64,000 nucleotides of DNA from Muricomes intestini (GCF_004346165.1 NZ_SLZZ01000008.1:53986-117985); one strand, 5' to 3'. Positions 25,404-35,374 are shown, numbered from the stretch's first letter. Numbers and translations are program-made. The notes: a model not told the origin generated them from the letters alone.

Positions 25404-26148
25404 CCCCTGTCAATGACAGTACATCCAAAATCTCCTGCAAAAACTCTCTGCGCTTTTTTCTTCCCTTCACAAGCTCATGAAATATTTTTCCATCCTTTAA
25501 AAACAGAATCCTGCTGCAATAGCTGGCAGAAAATGCGTCATGCGTCACCATGAGTATTGTCGCCCGCATAGTTTGATTCAGCTCAGTAAATGTCTCCAGC
25601 AAAATCTGTGCTGATTTAGAGTCCAGCGCACCAGTAGGCTCATCGGCAAGTAAAAGCTTCGGATGATTAACCAGTGCCCTTGCACAGGCACAGCGTTGCT
25701 TTTGCCCGCCTGATACCTGATAGGGAAACTGACTGCGGATGTCTTCAAGCCCCAGCAAGTGCAGCATCTGATTGCTCTGTTTTTGAATCGTTTTCCTGCT
25801 GCCGCCGCGTATGGTAAGTGCAAGTATAATATTTTCCTCAATAGTCAGGGTATCTAAAAGATTATAGTCCTGAAATACAAAACCAAGATTGTTCTTTCGA
25901 AATTCAGACAATTTGTCCTCAGACAACTCCGTAATATCCGTATCTCCATAATAAATATGTCCTGCTGTTACCCGGTCAATAGTAGCAAGCATATTTAAAA
26001 GGGTTGTTTTTCCTGAGCCGGAAGCCCCCATGACACCCACAAATTCTCCTTCTTCAACATTAAAGCTTACCCGGTCTACAGCTTTGGTCACATTAGAGCC
26101 ATTGCCGTAATATTTTTCAATATCACACACTCGAATATATTCATTCAT
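25384..26148 (-). CDS. Bce-type ABC ATP-binding protein
   Basis: 254-residue ATPase of the MacB/LolD/BceA group that drives the adjoining permease. Walker A is GASGSGKTTLLN, the Q-loop is in FVFQDYNLLD, the signature is VSGGQKQR, and Walker B is LLLADEPTGALD with the histidine in VTHDAFSASY. GGAG lies 9 nt before the ATG. The 81-bp gap behind the kinase gene carries TATAAT and a TTGGTA/TACCAA inverted repeat at about 26179-26199. That is a candidate promoter and operator for the paired response regulator. Confidence 0.93.
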   Translation of the reverse strand: MNEYIRVCDIEKYYGNGSNVTKAVDRVSFNVEEGEFVGVMGASGSGKTTLLNMLATIDRVTAGHIYYGDTDITELSEDKLSEFRKNNLGFVFQDYNLLDTLTIEENIILALTIRGGSRKTIQKQSNQMLHLLGLEDIRSQFPYQVSGGQKQRCACARALVNHPKLLLADEPTGALDSKSAQILLETFTELNQTMRATILMVTHDAFSASYCSRILFLKDGKIFHELVKGRKKRREFLQEILDVLSLTGGELSNV

Positions 26149-26229
26149 TCTCAGTCACTCCTCTTATATTGGTAACCTTATTCTACCAATTATAAGCAGA
26201 CTCTGGTATCTGGCTGGCTTACATTTATC

Positions 26230-27246
26230 TTACAATTTTGAAAGATAGCTGCTGATCGGGAAATCCAGAATCATCCGGGTTCCTTTTCCAATTATAGATT
26301 CTGCCCAAACTTCAATTCCAAGCTTTTGACACAGCTTCCGGCACAGATATAGTCCCATGCCGGTAGCCCGTTCATGGCTGCGCCCATTGCTGCCGGTAAA
26401 TCCCTTTTCAAAAATACGCGCCAACTCACTTTCCCCGATGCCTGTTCCGTTATCCTCCAGAGCCAGCAGTACTCCCTGTTCCTGCTTTGTTGTATAAAAC
26501 TTAAACATCGGAGTATCTCCCCGGTATTTGATACTATTTAAAATCATCTGATTCAATATGAATGCAATCCATTTCTTATCCGTATATACTAAATCCGGGC
26601 AATCAACTTCTGCCTGTACCTGATTCTGGATCAGATATCCCTGGTTCTTCGCCAGAACTTCATATACTACTTCCTGCAGGTCTGTCTCGGAAATTAGATA
26701 ATCCTTATATACCTCATCTGACCGGGCATAATAAAGCGCCATATCCACATAATTTTCAATTTTCTGGTTTTCCAGCCCTATAGTCCGGAACTCTTCTACA
26801 TTGCTCCTCCTACGGTTTTCGCATGTTAGTGCAATACTTGTAATCGGCATCTTTATCTCATGAACCCAACTTTCAATATATTCCCTGTAATCCTTCTTCT
26901 CATCTTCAATCTGATGTATCTTCTCGATAACAGATTTATTAGATTTCCGAATCATCTCCCTGTATAGCTTATCCTCCAGGCGATAGGAGTCCGGCAGCAT
27001 TTCCCCCAGAAGATAGCGCTGGTCCATCCTATCCAATGTTTGCTCAATTTGCCGGAAATAGCAATATCTCTGAATATATGTTACGAGCAGCCATGTACCC
27101 AATATGAGAAGCCAAAATATCTCAATCAGTATGAGATTGGAAAAGGAATAACCTGTTACATGCAAAAATATCCCGAGTGTGCACATGCAGAAAATATGTA
27201 AAAGTATGAGCAGAAATTTATCCTTTAAAAAGTCAATCAATCTCAT
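26230..27246 (-). CDS. Intramembrane-sensing histidine kinase (BceS type)
   Basis: 338-residue kinase with two membrane helices separated by only a few residues (about 8-30 and 36-57), the hallmark of kinases that sense peptides through a Bce transporter. The phosphorylated histidine is in SWVHEIKMPITS. The ATP-binding domain has NQMILNSIKY, DNGTGIGES and RATGMGLYLC. It overlaps the regulator gene by 4 nt (ATGA type) and lies just upstream of the transporter it would report on. Confidence 0.92.
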   Translation of the reverse strand: MRLIDFLKDKFLLILLHIFCMCTLGIFLHVTGYSFSNLILIEIFWLLILGTWLLVTYIQRYCYFRQIEQTLDRMDQRYLLGEMLPDSYRLEDKLYREMIRKSNKSVIEKIHQIEDEKKDYREYIESWVHEIKMPITSIALTCENRRRSNVEEFRTIGLENQKIENYVDMALYYARSDEVYKDYLISETDLQEVVYEVLAKNQGYLIQNQVQAEVDCPDLVYTDKKWIAFILNQMILNSIKYRGDTPMFKFYTTKQEQGVLLALEDNGTGIGESELARIFEKGFTGSNGRSHERATGMGLYLCRKLCQKLGIEVWAESIIGKGTRMILDFPISSYLSKL

Positions 27247-27911
27247 ACTCTGTACCCCATACCTCTCTTCGTTTCAATCAATCGGGTCACTCCGATACTT
27301 TTTAGTTTCTCTCTTATACGTGTCACATTTACGCTCAACGTATTATCATCGATAAACACTTGATTTTCCCATAAATGCTCAATCATATCCAGACGTGGTA
27401 CTATCTCACCTGCATGTTGAAACAGGTAGTGTAAAATCTTTAGTTCATTTTTAGATAAATCAACACGTTTTTCACCATATTCCAGACAGGTATGTACAAG
27501 ATCCAGATGCACTCCATGGCAGGTCAAGACTGTGGATTCTTTTGTTTCTGAGATTCTTGTCCGCTTTAAAACTGCGGCTATCCGTGCAAGAAGTATAGGG
27601 GCCTGATATGGCTTCGTAATATAATCATCTCCGCCTTTCAACATTCCTGTCAATTCATCCATAGAATCCGTTCTGCCCGTCAGAAAAATAATAGGAATCT
27701 CCGACTGTTCCCTGATCTCTGTGCAGATGTCAAACCCCGTGACATCGGGCAAGTTTAAATCAAGCAAAACCAAATCCGGTTTCTTCCTGATTACCTGCTC
27801 CGCGACCGAGTCAAAATCCTCCAGTGCAGTCACCTGATAGAGAGCATTCTCTAATAAAATTTTTAACTCTTTTCTGATGACCGGTTCATCCTCAATAACT
27901 AAAATATACAT
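27243..27911 (-). CDS. OmpR-type response regulator (BceR type)
   Basis: 222-residue two-domain regulator. The receiver domain carries the acidic EDEP and the phospho-acceptor Asp in LVLLDLNLPD, with the conserved Thr in FLTGR and Lys in ITKPY. The C-terminal winged helix ends in SVNVTRIREKLKSIG and TKRGMGYRV. It should activate the neighbouring transporter operon when the kinase signals. The ORF extends 7 codons upstream from a TTG. The ATG at 27911 is preferred because the receiver fold starts there and GGAG lies 10 nt before it. Confidence 0.92.
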   Translation of the reverse strand: MYILVIEDEPVIRKELKILLENALYQVTALEDFDSVAEQVIRKKPDLVLLDLNLPDVTGFDICTEIREQSEIPIIFLTGRTDSMDELTGMLKGGDDYITKPYQAPILLARIAAVLKRTRISETKESTVLTCHGVHLDLVHTCLEYGEKRVDLSKNELKILHYLFQHAGEIVPRLDMIEHLWENQVFIDDNTLSVNVTRIREKLKSIGVTRLIETKRGMGYRV

Positions 27912-27941
27912 ATTCGTTTCACTCCGCAACAATAAAACTTA

Positions 27942-28347
27942 TTATAAAAATTGAACCCCGATTGCAATAGAAAAGCAAAGAATTGCACCGAAAAGGAACA
28001 GCCAAAATGTCCATTTTGCATTGCAATACCTTAATACATAAGCCAGCTTCGGTTTATTTGGATTGTAAAAAACATCAATTGTAGAACCTTTTGGGAAAAG
28101 CTGGGCCAATAACCTTATACTCCTTTCCATTCACTGTATAAGCTACAACCGGCAGGTGAACCGAACTATCCTCACCGCCTCTGGACGCGAGAGTATAGCT
28201 TGTTACAGTACCTGTTGTCTTAGCTGTACATTGCCTCTCCTGCACTAGATATTTATAACTTCGCATAAATCCAATTAACAGTAGTACCAGGCCTCCAATC
28301 GCAGGCAATATTCCAAAAACAATTTTTATAACTTGTATATCATCCAT
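27942..28347 (-). pseudogene. DUF3592 membrane protein, frameshifted
   Basis: Two overlapping frames together make one DUF3592 protein. The first half (28347 down to about 28080) has a membrane helix (IVFGILPAIGGLVLLLIGF) and VVAYTVNGKEYKVIGP. The second half (to 27942) continues FPKGSTIDVFYNPNKPKLAYV and ends in another membrane helix. The frames differ by +1 at TTTTCCCAAAAGG (about 28090), so one base has been gained or lost in a homopolymer-rich spot. It is a recent frameshift or a sequencing error. The first frame alone ends at FPKRFYN. It lies upstream of the Bce module and its relation to it is unclear. Confidence 0.75.
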
Positions 28348-28700
28348 ATTAGTGCCTTACCCCTTTTTATTTTGATTTTACCGCATTTGCAAATTATTGT
28401 AAACTTATGCTATCATAAAAATGATACATAAGTAACAATTCAGAACTTATATTATAGGGGATTTTAAACTTGAAATGGGATAGCGCTCTGGTGTAAATGC
28501 CTATCAGAGATTGCTGATTACCGAAGGCTCAGGGTAATCGCACATAAATAACTTGGCCGGCTTTTAAGGCTTTTAATGCCCTAAAAGCCGTAGTAATCCA
28601 CTATAAGTTATTTTCCTGAAGCAGCTGTTTTCTGAACTGTTCGTATTCAGCCCTACAAGATAAACCGTTAAACAAATCTGCAAATATTTTAGAACTTCTG
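28348..28700. other. Intergenic region with one hairpin, no gene seen
   Basis: About 350 nt between the frameshifted DUF3592 gene and the 3' end of the alcohol dehydrogenase gene. It contains a degenerate TAACAATTCAG sequence near 28433. It also has a hairpin near 28560-28588 (GGCTTTTA..GGC with GCC..TAAAAGCC) that could end the catabolic operon, although no long U-run follows. The open frame at 28601-28801 overlaps the dehydrogenase gene and is not supported. Confidence 0.5.
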
Positions 28701-29774
28701 TCAGAATTTAATAGCCACCTTAAAGTCACCATGGCTACCGGCTGCATATTCGAACGCTTTCTCCCATTCTTCAATATGAAACACATGCGAAACAATGCCA
28801 TCTGTTTTCAGCTTTCCATTCATAATATTTTCAATAACAAAGGGATAACAATATGGACTTAAGTGAGATCCCAGTACATCCAACTCTTTTCTATCCCCAA
28901 TGATAGACCAGTCTACCGTCGTTTCTTCGCCGAAAACACTAAATTCCACAAATGTACCCAGTTTTCTGATCATATTCAGTCCCTGTTTTACACTTGACGG
29001 ATGGCCTGTAGCCTCTATATAGACATCACACCCGTATCCATCTGTCAGCTCCAGAACTTTTTCGACCACATTCTCTTTTCCAGGGTTCATCGCAATATCT
29101 GCACCGAATTCCTTAGCCTTTTCAAGCCTTTCATCAATTATATCCAGCGAGATCAGTTTAGCTGGATTCTTCATTTTCGCATAAGTAATCATGCCCAGAC
29201 CCAGAGTCCCTGCACCGGATATTACCACAATATCCTCATTGCCGATTCCAGCTCTGTCTACCGCGTGTTTGGAACAGCCGTAAGGCTCAATAAGTAAGGC
29301 CTTTTCAAGTGATAATTCCGCAGGAACCCTTGAAATTACAGCTGTCTTTGGATACCGGACATATTCAGCCATTCCACCGTTATTTTCCTTTTGAAAGCCA
29401 AACGTAGCATGAGGCTGACACATCCAGTATTTCCCGGTTTTACAAAATCTACATTTCCCACAAGGAACAATCTGATCAGCTGTAATGCGCTCTTCTGTTT
29501 TAAATTCTGTTACATTTTTTCCCACTTCGGCAATCTCTCCCAAAAACTCATGTCCCGGAATAAAAGGAGGTCTTACCCATGCGGGCTGATCTTCATTTCC
29601 CCAGAACATTGCTGCCCCATGAAAACACTTTAAATCGCCCGCGCAAATACCACATGCCTCTGTTTTAATAATAATATCATCCGGCCCACACTCCGGAGTT
29701 GGGTAATCAATTTCCAGCTTATAGTCCCCTTTCCCATAAGCAACCAAAGCTTTCATCTTTTTAGGTACCGACAT
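28701..29774 (-). CDS. Zinc-dependent alcohol/polyol dehydrogenase
   Basis: 357-residue medium-chain dehydrogenase/reductase that oxidises a secondary alcohol or polyol with NAD(P). Catalytic zinc residues are in ACGICAGD and IPGHEF. The structural zinc has its four Cys in CGKCRFCKTGKYWMC. The Rossmann motif is GAGTLGLGM. The sequence resembles polyol (threitol/erythritol), L-threonine and related dehydrogenases. The substrate is not certain. AGGAGG lies 7 nt before the ATG. It is the last gene of the five-gene catabolic operon, 26 nt behind the FAD enzyme. Confidence 0.88.
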   Translation of the reverse strand: MSVPKKMKALVAYGKGDYKLEIDYPTPECGPDDIIIKTEACGICAGDLKCFHGAAMFWGNEDQPAWVRPPFIPGHEFLGEIAEVGKNVTEFKTEERITADQIVPCGKCRFCKTGKYWMCQPHATFGFQKENNGGMAEYVRYPKTAVISRVPAELSLEKALLIEPYGCSKHAVDRAGIGNEDIVVISGAGTLGLGMITYAKMKNPAKLISLDIIDERLEKAKEFGADIAMNPGKENVVEKVLELTDGYGCDVYIEATGHPSSVKQGLNMIRKLGTFVEFSVFGEETTVDWSIIGDRKELDVLGSHLSPYCYPFVIENIMNGKLKTDGIVSHVFHIEEWEKAFEYAAGSHGDFKVAIKF

Positions 29775-29800
29775 TTCAAAACCTCCTCCAAAAATACCAG

Positions 29801-31195
29801 TTATTTTGCCTCATCCAATGTTAGAATAGCTCCCTTTTGGAGCAAAATTTTCCTCACTTCTTCTGGGTCAACTTTTCTCGGCTGTATTTTATTTTTAGAT
29901 GCCAGAGCAGCACCTACCCCTGCACCCTGTCCTATTGCCATACATAAAGTCATAATTCTCGTTGACCCAAAGGCAACGGCATCGACACTGATACAACGCC
30001 CGGTCATCATCAGTCCATCAATATCCTTTGCAACAGTGCATCCATAAGGAATTCCATACGGTTCTTCTATAGTCTTAGTATAGGTCTTATCGCCCTTTCC
30101 ACTATGTATATCAATAAAGTAAGAAAACAGTCCGATTGCATCATCCGGTATGCTGCCTGAAACAGCATCTTCCTTTGTGAATTTTTTAATACCCATAATC
30201 CGCCTAGACTCCCTGACACCAATCGTTGCATTCACTGATGTGAGATAACATTTTTCAAATCCCGGCACATGCTCCTGAAGCATTTCAATTAGTGGTATGA
30301 TTTGAAGATGGCTTTCCAGCTCTCCTCTGCTTAAATCATGAACATTACTCCCGTCAAAATTCAAGATTCGAATTGTATTTACAGCTACGGTACCGGGTAT
30401 AGGCTGGCGTATATAGATCACTGTATCCCTGTCAACGGGGCATTTTGATTCTGATCTAAGCTTTTTGATTGTATTATTCAGCCCAAAGAAAATATGTCCT
30501 GGGTTGTTGCGAAAGAACTCAGCATTATACCCAGGTTGTATATGAGTAAGCCCCATGTTGTAAGGCAGCTCTTCCGGATGTTGCTCTATGTAATCACAAA
30601 ACCTCTCAAAATCAACTCCGCTTAAGTTAAACATTAGCGACGGCGGCTGAAGTTCTCCACTTTCTGACTGTCCCTTCTCATATTCTGCTCCTGCCATATA
30701 AGCCACATCACCATCTCCGGTTCCGTCAATAAAGACATCTGCCTCTATTTCAATTTCTGTACCCTTACCGGCAACAATTATACTGCAGAGTCTTCCATCT
30801 ATCACTTTCGTTTTAACCAGTTCGCAGTGCATTAATAGCTCTACTCCGGCTTCTTTTACCATTTCAAAACATATAACCCTGGAATAAAATGGATGAATTG
30901 TGGTAGAAGAAAGATGAAACGGACAGTATTTATGTCCGGCTGTCCCATCTTTTTCTTTGAGCCGTTCTACAAATTCCTCTGCAATTCCACCAACAATTCT
31001 TCTTTGATGCATATCGAGAAAAGCTAAAAATGGAAGACCTGAACCAAGCTGTCCCCCAAGATATCCCAGCCGTTCTACCAGTATGACCTCTGCGCCTTCT
31101 CTCGCAGCTGCCACAGCAGCTGCAAGTCCTCCGGGACCACCGCCAACAACGGCTACATCTTTTTTAATCATTTCTTTTTTCATATCATTTTTCAT
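29801..31195 (-). CDS. FAD-dependent oxidoreductase
   Basis: 464 residues of the FAD_oxidored family (PF12831-like). The N-terminal dinucleotide-binding motif is VVGGGPGGLAAAVAAAREG followed by the acidic VILVE. The second FAD contact is DGTGDGDVAYMAGA, and the C-terminal region reads GRCISVDAVAFGSTRIM. The substrate is unknown. In this operon it may oxidise the product of the hydantoinase-like enzyme or feed the dehydrogenase. The ATG at 31195 is favoured by AGGAGG 6 nt upstream, although the frame is open for 6 codons more. Spacing to the HExxH gene is 10 nt. Confidence 0.85.
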   Translation of the reverse strand: MKNDMKKEMIKKDVAVVGGGPGGLAAAVAAAREGAEVILVERLGYLGGQLGSGLPFLAFLDMHQRRIVGGIAEEFVERLKEKDGTAGHKYCPFHLSSTTIHPFYSRVICFEMVKEAGVELLMHCELVKTKVIDGRLCSIIVAGKGTEIEIEADVFIDGTGDGDVAYMAGAEYEKGQSESGELQPPSLMFNLSGVDFERFCDYIEQHPEELPYNMGLTHIQPGYNAEFFRNNPGHIFFGLNNTIKKLRSESKCPVDRDTVIYIRQPIPGTVAVNTIRILNFDGSNVHDLSRGELESHLQIIPLIEMLQEHVPGFEKCYLTSVNATIGVRESRRIMGIKKFTKEDAVSGSIPDDAIGLFSYFIDIHSGKGDKTYTKTIEEPYGIPYGCTVAKDIDGLMMTGRCISVDAVAFGSTRIMTLCMAIGQGAGVGAALASKNKIQPRKVDPEEVRKILLQKGAILTLDEAK

Positions 31196-31205
31196 ATCGC
31201 ACCTC

Positions 31206-31775
31206 CTACTCATCTACGTTCGCATTATATACAATGTCAAAATGTCGCCCAGCGGCGTAAAAGGTTCTGGAAAATCCATGCGCACCTATTTCCGAAAGAG
31301 CACGGATCCCCGATTTTCCAATTTTCCAGCGGCCAATTGTCAACCTTGGAACCTTATATTGACTGGATGTCAGTCCTAGTACAGAGCACTCCAGATGGTG
31401 GAAAAACTCATGGGCCAGGATTAACTCTTCACCATATTTCAGTGATACTCTATTTTCTGCTGCCCACATCTTTACCGACTTTAAATACAGGGTGATTGTC
31501 TTTCTTCCTGAATAATATTCACTGAAGCACCTCATACCACCAATGACGTTATCTTTATCAACTTTAATTACTTTCAGACCTTCTTGTTTTATCACTTCCC
31601 AGATAGATTTTCCCGGATACTTATCTAGAATATCTGATGCAGCTGCGGCACCTGTATCCCAAGCTCTGTCCGCGATATGGGAAATATCCTCTTGGGGAAT
31701 CTTATGATAGTGAATATCCCGAATCAGCTCCTGTCTGGATCCTATATGATCGGGAAACGGAAATTCAGTCTTCAT
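31206..31775 (-). CDS. HExxH metallopeptidase-like protein (ImmA/IrrE-like)
   Basis: 189-residue cytosolic protein that I recognise only by motif. LILAHEFFHHLE contains HExxH, the zinc site of metallopeptidases, and about 45 residues later SEIGAHGFSRTF fits the third-ligand Glu pattern (ExxAxxF) of the ImmA/IrrE group. Members of that group usually sit beside a helix-turn-helix repressor in mobile elements. Here the gene lies inside a catabolic operon, 11 nt behind the hydantoinase gene and 10 nt before the FAD enzyme, with a strong AGGAGG. It might process or mature a protein of the pathway, or be a zinc hydrolase acting on the substrate. Function unknown. Confidence 0.65.
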   Translation of the reverse strand: MKTEFPFPDHIGSRQELIRDIHYHKIPQEDISHIADRAWDTGAAAASDILDKYPGKSIWEVIKQEGLKVIKVDKDNVIGGMRCFSEYYSGRKTITLYLKSVKMWAAENRVSLKYGEELILAHEFFHHLECSVLGLTSSQYKVPRLTIGRWKIGKSGIRALSEIGAHGFSRTFYAAGRHFDIVYNANVDE

Positions 31776-31786
31776 GCACTGACCTC

Positions 31787-33946
31787 CTAGCCTCTTTCAT
31801 TTTCCGTAGTTTTTGTGCAAATCATAATCAGATTCTCATCACTTTGAGTCCCTGCCAGTTCAACCTCACATAAAGAAAGTATCTGAGACTCACTCTGCAT
31901 ACCCGCCATATCTACAATCCTGCTGCCTGATACTACATAGATATTTGGAATCTCTGCTCCTCCATCTCCATATACAGTGTGTTCCTCCAGCAGATACTTA
32001 ACATTTTTCTTCCATGCCGATACCGGACAGGCCAGTACCTGTGCATTTTTCTTTTGAAGCCGTATAACTCCATCCCGGTCTACTAAACGAACCGGTTTAA
32101 CTTTCTTTGTGAAAAAGAGGTGAGAGCGCACCTTTATTTCGCTTGTGACCGCACATATACTGCCGTTGTCAACTTCGATTTTAACCTGGTTCTCCGAAAC
32201 CTTCAGATTTTCAGCCACCAGCGATTTAATCTCCTCATCCGTTTTTCTTGCCCCCGTCAATTCCTTGGTGCGCAGCTCTGTCGCACCTATAGCAATTGCG
32301 CGAACCTTTTGCTGCTGCGTATCAATTTCCACCTTTACTTCAATGGTCTCCGGATTAGCACCTGAGGCAATTGCCTTTCGTTCAGCCTCTCTCCTCACCG
32401 CTAATATATCCGCTTCTGTAGGATTCATAATCGTACGTTCTACCATATCCCGGACCATAGCCAAAGCTACTCCTATTGGTGATATTACTGCCGCATTTTT
32501 TGCAATTTTAAAAACACATCCAAATTTTTTTCCCAAGTGGGGAACCACTGTGGCTGCCCCTCCCCCGCCTCCAACAAATGTCAGCATATTCTTATCCAGT
32601 CCATAATCTTTAATGAAGCTTTCCACAACTTTTCCATTCTTTAAAGCTGACAGACGAAGTACTTCTTCTGCAGTTTCTTTTACACTCATGCCCATGTTTT
32701 CAGCCAAGGGTGCCCATGCCTTTTTTGCTGCTTCAATATTTCCTTTTGCATAGCTGTCCTCAGGCACATAGCCTGCAATGTTGGCAGCTCCCGAAAGAGT
32801 AAGTGCATATTTCTTGCCATTAGAGCATTCGATATATGCATATTCTGGATCCGTAGAAATCGGGTGTACTGCTTTGAGCACAGGTTCTATAATATTCTCA
32901 TCCTCTGCAAACACTTCATAATCCAGGTCGGCAATATGGGCACTCCTGGGACCTACGTCCTTTACCTTTCCATTATGGATTTCAATCATGCTTCCTCCGC
33001 CGATTCCCACTGTCCGCACATCCAGTGATGTAAGATAAGTCTTGTGCCCCCCGACTTCCGCATACTTAACCGCTACATTTCCATCCTTGACACAGGAAAT
33101 ATCCGTGCTGGTTCCTCCTACTTCGAAAAATATTCCATCTGTCAATTTTTCATACATCAATGCACCTGCCACACCTGCAGCGGGCCCAGACAAAATAGTA
33201 AGTATCGGCCTGTGGCGTACCTCATCCACAGTCATAACCCCTCCGTCACAGCGCATAACCATCAACGGTGACTTGATCCCTGCATCTTTAATACTTTTTT
33301 CTGTCATATTAGCTGCATCCAGCATTTTGGGTAAAATACTTCCATTAATTACAGCGGTCCTCGTACGGACTTTAAGACCATACAGCTTAGATACATCATT
33401 TCCGGCTGTGGAAGGATATCCATATTGATTACAAATCTCGATTGCTTTATTTTCATTTTCAGGGTTGTCTACACTGAATGCCTCCGTTGCTACCATAGCC
33501 TGAGCACCCGAATTTTTCAGTTCCTCCAGTGCTCTTTCTATATTTTTCTCAAAACCTTCCTGATCGGCCGAATTGACAACAGCATTGTAAGAGTGCAGAT
33601 ATTTACCTGATGCAAGTTCGATATCTCCTATAGTTGTGTCACTTTTTGCCTTCAGCCCCTGCACACCGCTGCTGAGAGTAATAATGCCTACCTGAGATAC
33701 ATCTCCCTCCAAAAGTGCATTCGTAGCCTGTGTTGTCCCATGGGCAATAAAAGTAACATCCTCCGGAGCAATCTGATACTTTTCCATGATTTCCTTCAGC
33801 ACCTTAACAATGCCGGCCGCCACACCTTCCTTGGCTGTATGAGTTGTAGGCATCTTGACACTTCCGATCAGCTCGAAAGTGTCATTATTAATTGCTACAG
33901 CATCTGTGAATGTCCCGCCTACATCAATTCCAATTCTAACCTTCAT
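31787..33946 (-). CDS. Hydantoinase/oxoprolinase family protein (HyuA-like)
   Basis: 719-residue ATP-dependent amidohydrolase or carboxylase-like subunit with the actin-like ATPase fold. Motifs: GIDVGGTFTDAV at the N-terminus, AHGTTQATNALLEG, FEVGGTSTDISCV, and TVGIGGGSMI. Relatives (HyuA, 5-oxoprolinase, acetone and acetophenone carboxylases) open cyclic amides or activate ketones with ATP, usually with a HyuB partner. No HyuB is present in the window. The C-terminal 180 residues are less conserved. It is the second gene of the operon, 12 nt behind the permease, so the imported compound is the probable substrate. Confidence 0.85.
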   Translation of the reverse strand: MKVRIGIDVGGTFTDAVAINNDTFELIGSVKMPTTHTAKEGVAAGIVKVLKEIMEKYQIAPEDVTFIAHGTTQATNALLEGDVSQVGIITLSSGVQGLKAKSDTTIGDIELASGKYLHSYNAVVNSADQEGFEKNIERALEELKNSGAQAMVATEAFSVDNPENENKAIEICNQYGYPSTAGNDVSKLYGLKVRTRTAVINGSILPKMLDAANMTEKSIKDAGIKSPLMVMRCDGGVMTVDEVRHRPILTILSGPAAGVAGALMYEKLTDGIFFEVGGTSTDISCVKDGNVAVKYAEVGGHKTYLTSLDVRTVGIGGGSMIEIHNGKVKDVGPRSAHIADLDYEVFAEDENIIEPVLKAVHPISTDPEYAYIECSNGKKYALTLSGAANIAGYVPEDSYAKGNIEAAKKAWAPLAENMGMSVKETAEEVLRLSALKNGKVVESFIKDYGLDKNMLTFVGGGGGAATVVPHLGKKFGCVFKIAKNAAVISPIGVALAMVRDMVERTIMNPTEADILAVRREAERKAIASGANPETIEVKVEIDTQQQKVRAIAIGATELRTKELTGARKTDEEIKSLVAENLKVSENQVKIEVDNGSICAVTSEIKVRSHLFFTKKVKPVRLVDRDGVIRLQKKNAQVLACPVSAWKKNVKYLLEEHTVYGDGGAEIPNIYVVSGSRIVDMAGMQSESQILSLCEVELAGTQSDENLIMICTKTTENERG

Positions 33947-33958
33947 CTTCGTCTCCTT

Positions 33959-35260
33959 TTACATATATATAAATGTTAGTATAATCACCGTTGCTGCCGT
34001 AACAATCCAGTTTGGAAGCTGCATCGGATTAGAGGTTGTTACAGGATCATACCCAACAAAGTTAGACGCCCAGACAACTTGTGTCGATGTCGGACAAGAC
34101 TGGGAAGGCCAACGGAATGCTGCATAAAATACTGCCGACAAAGCTGCCACCGGAAGTACTCCTACCGCCAGCATACTGGCTGCCAGACCCGCTCCAAGTC
34201 CCATCAGATTGAACGGTCCACGGTATAATCCCAGTGGGCACAGAATACATACAAAAGCAATCAGTCCCCAAGCAGAATGCGGGGTAATTGCAACCATAAA
34301 TGGCTTTATTACAGCCTGTGTTGTGGGAGCTGTCATAGCATTTAAAATCATACCAATTCCAAACATCAGCGCAACAGTAGGTGCGCCCTCTTTAAATCCT
34401 TCATAACAGCTCTGTACGATTAAATTAGAGAACTTAGACCACTTTCCTCTGAATGTAAATACTATTGCCCAAACGATACCGATAACAAATACCGTTGTTG
34501 CCTCCAGCTTAAAAATTAACATGACTGCAACTACAACCACAGGCGTCAGGCAGGCTAGAACTCCCCGCCAGCCCTTCACATAAGTACTCTTAACTTCCTC
34601 CTCTTCCTGCTCCTTTTTAACCGGAGCGGCGAACGCGTACTTTATACCATTTTTTTTAAAACTATAGGTCAAATAAACAAATGTAAACAGCAGACCTGCT
34701 ATGAAAAGAATTACGGCGCAAAGATTAATATCCTTGGCCTCTACCCCTGTTATCCCGGTAATGGCTGCTATGTTGGCAGGATTCAGAGAATACCCTGCCG
34801 ACATGGCAGCTAAAAATGTATTACATGCAACTATCGGTGGGATTCCAATAGACATCATAATAGGCAATACTATAGTTCCAACCATCGCAACCGCACCTGT
34901 CCCATATAAAACAGTAAACAAAAATGCTGTTACAGCACACAATGCCAGTGAAATGAGATAGGGCTTATCTCCCCCCAGCTCGGCGGCATTTTTAATAATC
35001 ACATCCGTAACACCTGTGCGGTAAAGTATCTGAGAAAGCCAGCAACTAAACAGAATTGCCACATATGTACCTGCAAGTTTCAAAGCTCCACCGGATATAA
35101 CATTTGTAAGTATTCCTTCTTCTCCCGTGAGAGGCAGCCCGGCTGCAACTGCTATCGCCACGGCCATTACCGGAAGCGCCAGAACTGCTGGGATCTTTCT
35201 CATCATCATTAATGCTGCTATTAAAATAAAAATCAATACAATAATAATCCCTGTTATCAT
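33959..35260 (-). CDS. GntP/DcuC-like organic-anion permease
   Basis: 433-residue transporter with 11-12 membrane helices, fitting the ion-transporter superfamily (GntP, DcuC, CitMHS relatives), which imports small carboxylates with protons or Na+. Helices alternate through the whole chain, with polar breaks such as GTGAVAMVGTIVLP, SAGYSLNPANIAAITG and a charged cytosolic loop at about 215-235 (PVKKEQEEEEVK). The ligand is unknown, but it heads the hydantoinase operon and presumably imports its substrate. The ATG at 35260 is chosen for AAAGGAG 6 nt upstream. Confidence 0.75.
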   Translation of the reverse strand: MITGIIIVLIFILIAALMMMRKIPAVLALPVMAVAIAVAAGLPLTGEEGILTNVISGGALKLAGTYVAILFSCWLSQILYRTGVTDVIIKNAAELGGDKPYLISLALCAVTAFLFTVLYGTGAVAMVGTIVLPIMMSIGIPPIVACNTFLAAMSAGYSLNPANIAAITGITGVEAKDINLCAVILFIAGLLFTFVYLTYSFKKNGIKYAFAAPVKKEQEEEEVKSTYVKGWRGVLACLTPVVVVAVMLIFKLEATTVFVIGIVWAIVFTFRGKWSKFSNLIVQSCYEGFKEGAPTVALMFGIGMILNAMTAPTTQAVIKPFMVAITPHSAWGLIAFVCILCPLGLYRGPFNLMGLGAGLAASMLAVGVLPVAALSAVFYAAFRWPSQSCPTSTQVVWASNFVGYDPVTTSNPMQLPNWIVTAATVIILTFIYM

Positions 35261-35374
35261 AACAATCTCCTTTCTGCTCCTTTTATTAAATGGTTCCACT
35301 GCCTTAGCTTACAATTATTACCTCCTTTCATTTTATTAATACAATCCAATAAATAAAACCATTTCATATAACGG

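Noticed and set aside
28090-28100. Programmed ribosomal frameshift in the DUF3592 gene
   Set aside because: The required shift is +1 at CCC-AAA without a known slippery or stop context, so a plain indel is simpler.
28601-28801. 66-codon minus-strand frame
   Set aside because: It overlaps the 3' end of the dehydrogenase in another frame, with no ribosome-binding site or family match.
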